11,392 bases of DNA, taken from the NCBI GenBank assembly GCA_002309585.1, contig DBXN01000115.1:1-11392 (forward strand), in the 5' to 3' direction. Under the pieces are notes generated by a model. It made no database searches. It was not told the DNA's origin and was given only the letters and a program-made list of their open reading frames with translations. Both the position numbers and the translations under genes were made by a program. This document shows, in pieces, positions 6,799 to 11,392 of the stretch. Source of the stretch: Verrucomicrobia bacterium UBA1211 (lineage in GTDB: Bacteria; Verrucomicrobiota; Kiritimatiellia; RFP12; UBA1067). Position 1 is the first letter of the stretch. Each line of letters opens with the position of its first letter.

Positions 6799-8151
6799 CT
6801 ATTTCCAGCCCTTCGCGATCGAAAGGCGGGCAAAACAGCGGTCCGTCGGCTCGGCGGCGATGTAAGCGTCAGGTCCCCCTTCCTTCTTGGAAAGAAGGGA
6901 GAGGGCATCGGGACGATAGTCGCCGGTGAGGACGTACGAACCGACCAGGGAGACGGTGACCGAATCGGTGGTGCCGTCGTCCTGTCCGTAAAAATAGAAG
7001 GTTGTGCCGACAACGGTCAACGGCAGGAAATCGGCATGGGCCGCATAACGGGATTCATAGCAGAAGGCGAGCGCGGCGGGGAGATTGGAGGCGGTATCCA
7101 ACCACGTCTCCAGATCCGCCGTGGCATACGAAGCCGGTTGCGTGACGGTCGATTCGCCTTCGGCCGCCCGCGCCTTAAGCCACTTCACCAGCGCATAGGC
7201 CTCCACCCGGGCCGCCACACCTTCGGCCGGTGCGTAGGTGGCCGTCAGGGAACGGCCGAGAAATGTCGTCCCGTTGTAATCCGGCACGGATGCGCCGTCG
7301 AACGAAAGAGTCGTGTCAACAGTCGCCACATCCGCCGCCAACGCATAGTCGCCGAGCGTGATGGAGGAGGGGAGTGTCAGCGTCGAATAGGGGACGCTCG
7401 CCAGGGCGGCCCGACCGATTACGGTACAGGAAGACGGATCGAACATGAGTGCGGTACAGCCGGAACAGAGCGCGTCCGGCAGCTCCGTCGGTGCGTTCAA
7501 AAGGGTTCTCAGCGATTCGCAGCCGGCGAAGGTCCCCTCCGAAAGGGTCTTGCCGGAGACGTCTGCCGTTGTGATGCCGCTTTGGGCGAAAGCGTACGCG
7601 CCATAGGTCGTTGCCTCGGCGGTACTCGGCGGGGCGGTCAGTTTCACGCAGCCTCGGAAGGCATCGGCCCCGATGACGGTTACGCCTGATCCCGTGACGG
7701 TGGCCAGCGCCGTACAGCCCGCGAAGGCGTTTGCGCCGATCACCGTGCAGGTGGCTGGCAGGGTGACGGTGGTTAGGGCCGTGCAGCCGGAAAAGGCGGA
7801 ATCCGGGATGGCGGTGATGGTTGTGGCGGAGAGGTCGAGCGTTTTGAGCGTCGTGCAGCCGGAGCAGACGCCTGGCGCGATATTCGTGACGGCGGCGGTG
7901 AGCGTCACGGTTGTCGGGTCGGCGTGACCGGTCCAGACCCCTTCCCGGAGGATGCAGCCGGAGGCGGCGGTGGATGCGGCGAGAAAGGTGTCGAACGTCC
8001 AGGATGCGGATCCTCCGCCTCCCGGCTGATTGCCCCCGCCGCCGGGACCGCCTCCGCCACCGGGACCACTTCCTCCGCCGCCGGGCCATTGCGCGAGGGT
8101 TGTCAGTGCGAGGATCGCCGCGATGATTGAAACAGAAAGCGTCTTATTCAT
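6799..8151 (-). CDS. Secreted BspA-like leucine-rich-repeat protein
   Basis: The start at 8151 is preferred to the longer open frame from 8205 because AAGGA lies 8 nt before it and a signal peptide starts there (MNKTLSVSIIAAILALTTLA, residues 1-20). The protein is 450 aa. After the signal peptide comes a Pro/Gly-rich tract (about residues 23-48) of PGGGG units. Residues about 85-300 hold BspA/TpLRR-type repeats (LRR_5, PF13306) built on the units AFSGCTAL, AFAGCTAL and AFRGCVKL with TVIGA and TVTLP strands; the repeat cysteine is largely kept (C99, C123, C146, C168, C211, C232). Residues about 305-450 are not repeats and match no domain I recognise. Such proteins act as surface adhesins or binding proteins in host-associated bacteria. 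It lies 34 nt downstream of the carbohydrate-binding gene on the same strand, so the two are probably one transcript. No sorting signal or C-terminal anchor is evident. Confidence 0.8.
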   Translation of the reverse strand: MNKTLSVSIIAAILALTTLAQWPGGGGSGPGGGGGPGGGGNQPGGGGSASWTFDTFLAASTAASGCILREGVWTGHADPTTVTLTAAVTNIAPGVCSGCTTLKTLDLSATTITAIPDSAFSGCTALTTVTLPATCTVIGANAFAGCTALATVTGSGVTVIGADAFRGCVKLTAPPSTAEATTYGAYAFAQSGITTADVSGKTLSEGTFAGCESLRTLLNAPTELPDALCSGCTALMFDPSSCTVIGRAALASVPYSTLTLPSSITLGDYALAADVATVDTTLSFDGASVPDYNGTTFLGRSLTATYAPAEGVAARVEAYALVKWLKARAAEGESTVTQPASYATADLETWLDTASNLPAALAFCYESRYAAHADFLPLTVVGTTFYFYGQDDGTTDSVTVSLVGSYVLTGDYRPDALSLLSKKEGGPDAYIAAEPTDRCFARLSIAKGWK

Positions 8152-8185
8152 GGTTCGGTTCCTTTCCGAGTGCTGGGGTGGGCTG

Positions 8186-10285
8186 TCATTTGAAGTAGAC
8201 GCCATGGAAACCGATCGGCGTGCCGGAAGGGGATGTGGCGGTACCGGGTGTTTTGGACGTTGTCCATCCGTCTGTCGTGCAGATGAGCGATATCGACGCG
8301 GATGTGCTGCTGATCGACGGCACCTTCACATAAACGGTCCGTGACGCGCCGTTCACTGTCCCGGAGAGGGTGAGGTACTTTCCTGCATAGGTGGAGGCGT
8401 TCGCGTTTGTGGTTTTGTAGGTTGCCAGAGAACCGGATGATCCGATGACCATGTTTCCCGCCGCGCTCCCGAAAGCGACAACCGTTCCGCCGTTGATCTT
8501 GAGCCCGTTTGAGGCGTCCGTGTCGATGCCGATTTCAGGGGTCTTGGCTGTGAAGGCGAGGATGACGCCGCCGTTGATGACGATGGAGGAGGTGCCCGAT
8601 CCGTTCGAGTCGATCGCGTCGTTGTTGGTGGATCCGCAGTAGAGGTGGCCGCCGTTGATGACGAGACCTGCCGCCGCGTTGATGCAGTCATCGTAACAGG
8701 TGGCCTCGAAGAGCCCTCCGTTGATGGTGAGGATCCGCTTCGATTCAAACCCCTCGCCTCCCTCCGCCTGCGAAAAACCGCGGATCCTGCCACCGTGCAT
8801 CGTCAGGTTCCCCTCTGCCTTGATGCACTTCGGGTTGGTGTAATCCGCGTTTTCGCCGCTTCCGTTTTGGATGTAACCCGCTGCGGTGTAATAGGTTCCG
8901 GATGAGAGATCCGCGATTCGGGCCGTGCCGATGGATTTGTAGGAGGACTGTTTCGCTTTCGCGACATAAGTCCGGGTCCCATAGGTCGAGGTCTGAATGT
9001 CGGGATGGAATGCGGTGTCCGTCGGAAGGGTGGGTTGTCCATCTCTCCCGATGACCAACTCGTTTTTGCAGACGATACATTTGCCCCCGGCGCCGTTTGC
9101 GGTGATGTTGAGAATGCCGCCGGTGATGGCCATGACGGAATTCGTGCCGGAGGTACGCAATCCCGATGCCGTCGCTTTGTCGATCGCCGTCGTGAGCGCG
9201 GTCTCGTCGAGAATTCCCAGAATGGTGTCGGAAGACGCCCCGTTACAGGTGACGTCAAATAGACCGCCCGAGATCTCGAAGGTTCCGCTCGGCCCATCGG
9301 CGCAAAGTCCGCGGGCGGCCACGCCGGTTGCGTTCACGCGCACTGTCCCGCCCGAGATGGCGATATTCCCGCACTTGACGGCGTAGGCGGGGGAGGTGTC
9401 CTGCACAATGTAGGTGCCGCTTCGGGAGAAATAGGTTGTGGAGGTTACGGAAACGACGTAGTTGGAACCGTTGCCGTCCGCATACGGCTCAATCATCGTG
9501 TCGCCGGAGACGCTGGCGTTGAGAATACCGTCCGACATGGTGAAGGTGCCGTCACCCTTGATGCCCTTCGCGCCGTCACCCGCGACGGTGAGTTCCACCG
9601 CGCCTCCGGCCAGCGTCATCGTGGCCGTTTCCTTGTCGAGGTTGACGCATACGCTCTTCTCGCCGGTCACCGTCACGGAGAGCCTTCCGCCTGAGATGGT
9701 GCAGGCCGAATCCTTCTTCGGGAGGAAAATCCCGTTCTGTTTCTCCGCCGTTGTGGCGGTCGCTGTGATGGTGAGCGTTCCCGCGAATTGCGTGTAGTCG
9801 CCGGCGTCATAGATGCCACAGGCGTTCTTTTCCGTCGAGGCGACGGTCAGTGTCGTCTCACCGCCCGCGAGAACGAACCCTTTGGTGCCGATCACGCCCG
9901 TTTTTGCTGTCGGATAGGCGGTGGCCGCGAGCGTCCCCGTCCCCCCGACCGTTAAGGTTCCTGCAACCGCGATGGCGGAGGTGTTTGTGGTCGAGATTGT
10001 GTTCTTGCCCACCAGCCAAAGTTGGGCGCCCCCTGACACACCGAGGACGCCATCCACTGTCGCATCCGACAGCGTGATCCTGCACGTCTCGTCGGCCTGG
10101 ATGGTGATGTCTCCGGTGATGGTTCCTGTCAGGACGAAGTCCGTCCCGATTGCTGACGCCGTGTAGGTGCCGGCCGATTCAACGGGCACTTTGAACGGAA
10201 AGGCCGCCAATTCCGGCCGCTCCGCCTGTGCCAAGCATAGGCCCGCCCCAAAAAGAAACGTGACAATCATACGGGTTCCGCTCAT
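8186..10285 (-). CDS. Large secreted carbohydrate-binding beta-helix protein (Cthe_2159/PF14262 type)
   Basis: The start at 10285 is chosen because AAGGAGG lies about 6 nt before it and a signal peptide follows (MSGTRMIVTFLFGAGLCLAQA, likely cut after residue 19 or 21); the frame is open to 10345 but without a ribosome site. The 699-aa product is rich in Gly, Thr, Ser and Asn, with many strand-turn units of the form ISGG, INGG or MSDG: TISGGRLSVT, KGIKGDGTFTMSDGILNASV, ISGGTVRVNAT, LTINGGLFEATCYDDCINA and LVINGGHLYC...NNDAIDSNG. These match the Cthe_2159-type domain, a right-handed beta-helix reported to bind cellulose and acidic polysaccharide with calcium; the acidic turns (YDDCIN, NNDAIDSNG, residues about 531-562) fit calcium sites. 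There are 14 cysteines after the signal peptide, including C403-I-V-C406, which is many for a secreted beta-helix. It probably shares a transcript with the leucine-rich-repeat gene and has its own candidate promoter. Binding is more likely than lyase activity. Confidence 0.82.
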   Translation of the reverse strand: MSGTRMIVTFLFGAGLCLAQAERPELAAFPFKVPVESAGTYTASAIGTDFVLTGTITGDITIQADETCRITLSDATVDGVLGVSGGAQLWLVGKNTISTTNTSAIAVAGTLTVGGTGTLAATAYPTAKTGVIGTKGFVLAGGETTLTVASTEKNACGIYDAGDYTQFAGTLTITATATTAEKQNGIFLPKKDSACTISGGRLSVTVTGEKSVCVNLDKETATMTLAGGAVELTVAGDGAKGIKGDGTFTMSDGILNASVSGDTMIEPYADGNGSNYVVSVTSTTYFSRSGTYIVQDTSPAYAVKCGNIAISGGTVRVNATGVAARGLCADGPSGTFEISGGLFDVTCNGASSDTILGILDETALTTAIDKATASGLRTSGTNSVMAITGGILNITANGAGGKCIVCKNELVIGRDGQPTLPTDTAFHPDIQTSTYGTRTYVAKAKQSSYKSIGTARIADLSSGTYYTAAGYIQNGSGENADYTNPKCIKAEGNLTMHGGRIRGFSQAEGGEGFESKRILTINGGLFEATCYDDCINAAAGLVINGGHLYCGSTNNDAIDSNGSGTSSIVINGGVILAFTAKTPEIGIDTDASNGLKINGGTVVAFGSAAGNMVIGSSGSLATYKTTNANASTYAGKYLTLSGTVNGASRTVYVKVPSISSTSASISLICTTDGWTTSKTPGTATSPSGTPIGFHGVYFK

Positions 10286-10320
10286 GCCCGCCCTCCTTCT
10301 CTTTAAAAAGGTTTGACGGT

Positions 10321-10326
10321 ATTGTA
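10321..10326 (-). promoter_or_regulatory. Candidate -10 hexamer of the carbohydrate-binding gene promoter
   Basis: On the - strand TACAAT matches five of six bases of the sigma-70 -10. The position 17 bp upstream (10344-10349) reads ACAATT, a poor -35 that is part of a tandem repeat. A start near 10314 gives a leader of about 29 nt ending in a strong ribosome site. The good -10 with weak -35 suggests activator dependence. Confidence 0.45.
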
Positions 10327-10343
10327 ATCGATTTTGAACCGCC

Positions 10344-10365
10344 AATTGTCACCGAATTGTAAAAA
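10344..10365 (-). promoter_or_regulatory. Tandem 11-bp repeat at the -35, candidate OmpR-type regulator site
   Basis: In + strand reading AATTGTCACCG (10344-10354) is followed directly by AATTGTAAAAA (10355-10365). The shared AATTGT cores are spaced by exactly 11 bp, so they face the same side of the helix. OmpR/PhoB-family regulators typically bind such direct repeats as head-to-tail dimers, and the TTTACAA and TGACAA forms on the - strand resemble PhoP-box half-sites. The downstream unit overlaps the -35 position. The regulator gene directly upstream is the obvious candidate; this is inference. Confidence 0.4.
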
Positions 10366-10400
10366 GAGACGGTTGGGATCGATTTCGGGAACGGGTGCCC

Positions 10401-11087
10401 TTACATCTTTCTGTATCGGTAACCGGTGCCGTAGAGCGTTTCGATGCGGCTGGCGTCCGCGCCCAGTTTTTTCCTGAGGACCGCGATCCGGGTGTCGAGC
10501 GTCCGGGTGGTGCCGTTATAGGCGATCCCCCAGATCCCGTTGAGGAGATTGTCGCGCGTGACAACTTCACCGGGGTGCGCGGCGAGAAAACTGAGGATGC
10601 CGACCTCCAGCGCGGTCAACTCCACTTCCGTTCCGTCGGGTTGGATGAGAAGTCTACGGGCGACATTGACCCGATGGTTGCCGAATGGGAAAATGGATGG
10701 GTCTGGACCGGTCGCCTGGGTGACGCCAGCCCGGCGAAGCAGGGCCGAAACCCGCGCCATCAGTTCCCTGACGCCGAACGGTTTGGTCACGTAATCATCC
10801 GCCCCGAGGGCGAAACCCTCCAGTTTGTCGGTTTCGGAACTCTTGGCGGTCAACAGGAGGATCGGAATCGCCCTGTCCATTTTGCGGATTTCCCGGCAGA
10901 CATCATAGCCCGACCGTTTGGGCATCATGATGTCGAGGATGATGAGATCGGGCCGGCGTTCGTTGTAGGCGGTGAGTGCCGCCGCACCGTCCGTGACGGC
11001 CCGTACCCGGTGGCGTTCCTTTTCAAGCGCGAAGGTCACCCATTCGCGGATCTGCGGATCATCCTCAGCGAGCAGGATTTCGGTCAT
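10401..11087 (-). CDS. OmpR/PhoB-family response regulator
   Basis: The 228-aa length is typical. The receiver domain (residues 1-about 120) has the acidic pair D9/D10, the phosphoacceptor D52 (LIILDIMMP), T80 (LLLTAK) and K102 (YVTKPF), all required residues being present. A linker of about 10 residues leads to a winged-helix DNA-binding domain (about 131-228) with VELTALEVGILSFLAAHPGEV, the recognition region RTLDTRIAVLRKKLG and the closing YGTGYRY hairpin. It is a cytoplasmic transcription factor activated by phosphorylation from the partner kinase. Its ATG overlaps the kinase stop in an ATGA arrangement, implying translational coupling. Targets are unknown; the carbohydrate-binding gene 115 nt downstream is the best candidate. 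Family is certain, the signal is not identifiable. Confidence 0.95.
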   Translation of the reverse strand: MTEILLAEDDPQIREWVTFALEKERHRVRAVTDGAAALTAYNERRPDLIILDIMMPKRSGYDVCREIRKMDRAIPILLLTAKSSETDKLEGFALGADDYVTKPFGVRELMARVSALLRRAGVTQATGPDPSIFPFGNHRVNVARRLLIQPDGTEVELTALEVGILSFLAAHPGEVVTRDNLLNGIWGIAYNGTTRTLDTRIAVLRKKLGADASRIETLYGTGYRYRKM

Positions 11088-11392
11088 GCCTTCTCCTCAA
11101 TTCCGGTCGGAACGGGAAGCGTGAGTGTAAAGACGGCGCCGGACCCGTCCTGCCGGTTTTGGACGGTAAGCGATCCTTTCATGCCGAGCGCAAGGCCCCG
11201 GGCAATCGAAAGGCCCAACCCGCTGCCGCCGCACTCGCGGGTGATGGAGTTGTCCGCTCGCCAGAAGCGGTCGAACACATGCTTGATCCCATTCTTCTCA
11301 AGTCCGGGCCCATGGTCCGACACCGTAAGTATGCCCAGTTCCCCTTCGGTTCGCACGGCGATTTCGACCGGTCCCGCATAGGCTGCGTATTT
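11084..11392 (-). CDS. Sensor histidine kinase, C-terminal fragment (HATPase domain), cut by window edge
   Basis: Only the last 102 residues are in the window; the frame runs open to the edge, so a GTG at 11354-11356 that could serve as a start is internal. The fragment begins at KYAAYAGPVEI, the tail of the N box, and carries the G1 box DHGPGL, the F box VFDRFWRAD and the G2 box GGSGLGLSIARGLA, so the ATP-binding domain is complete from there on. The histidine phosphoacceptor, sensor and membrane segments lie outside. It precedes the regulator and overlaps it by 4 nt, marking them as a cognate pair. Confidence 0.93.
   Translation of the reverse strand, partial: KYAAYAGPVEIAVRTEGELGILTVSDHGPGLEKNGIKHVFDRFWRADNSITRECGGSGLGLSIARGLALGMKGSLTVQNRQDGSGAVFTLTLPVPTGIEEKA

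Larger units (their letters stand above)
10286..10400. other. Intergenic region between response regulator and carbohydrate-binding gene
   Basis: This 115-bp gap separates the response-regulator stop from the carbohydrate-binding start, both on the - strand. It is A/T-rich compared with its surroundings. It holds the candidate promoter and tandem repeat listed separately and no convincing terminator for the regulator gene, so read-through from the two-component genes is possible. Confidence 0.5.

Noticed and set aside
6751..7689. 312-aa + strand open frame over the BspA-like gene
   Set aside because: It is antisense to a well-supported repeat protein, and its Gly/Arg-rich sequence shows no domain.
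8005..8090. GC-rich tandem tract as a CRISPR or regulatory repeat
   Set aside because: It is in frame inside the BspA-like gene and encodes a PGGGG linker; there are no spacer-like unique segments.
10395..11381. Long + strand open frame opposite the two-component genes
   Set aside because: The - strand encodes complete receiver, winged-helix and HATPase motifs, so the + frame is a shadow.

Overview
The window looks like a stretch of chromosome from an uncultured Gram-negative bacterium of the PVC group (Kiritimatiellota, Verrucomicrobiota or Lentisphaerota). This is inferred from the gene families, not from a marker gene. DUF6807/PmoA-like, ThuA-like, TIM-barrel sugar isomerase, DUF4832 and BspA-type leucine-rich-repeat proteins occur together often in that group. 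An arabinose-5-phosphate isomerase (KDO synthesis) implies lipopolysaccharide and an outer membrane. Codon use is GC-rich throughout, and I see no insertion sequence, tRNA, rRNA or CRISPR array.

Left arm (1-3832, + strand): three closely spaced genes, probably one operon for sugar catabolism. The first (cut by the window edge) and second share a homologous N-terminal alpha/beta domain. The first carries a DUF6807 (PmoA-like) C-terminal domain and the second a ThuA-like C-terminal domain. The third is a xylose-isomerase-like TIM-barrel isomerase/epimerase. The operon ends at a compact hairpin and meets kdsD (- strand) head-on.

Middle (3895-6525): kdsD (-) and a secreted DUF4832 glycosidase-like protein (+) diverge from a roughly 200-bp promoter region. 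The DUF4832 gene then converges on a - strand gene. The gap between them holds a 109-nt inverted-repeat structure with 14-bp perfect arms and nested stems. It could be an unusual terminator or a structured RNA.

Right arm (6799-11392, - strand): in transcription order, a sensor histidine kinase (cut by the window edge), an OmpR-type response regulator overlapping it by 4 nt, a large secreted beta-helix carbohydrate-binding protein (Cthe_2159/PF14262 type) and a secreted BspA-like leucine-rich-repeat protein. Upstream of the carbohydrate-binding gene, a good -10 hexamer lacks a good -35. A tandem 11-bp repeat sits there instead, the usual layout of OmpR/PhoB-type activated promoters. I infer that the two-component system controls the two surface proteins next to it. 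No wholly unknown multi-gene system is evident. The most original signals are the paralogue pair with swapped C-terminal domains, the 109-nt structured intergenic element and the tandem-repeat promoter.
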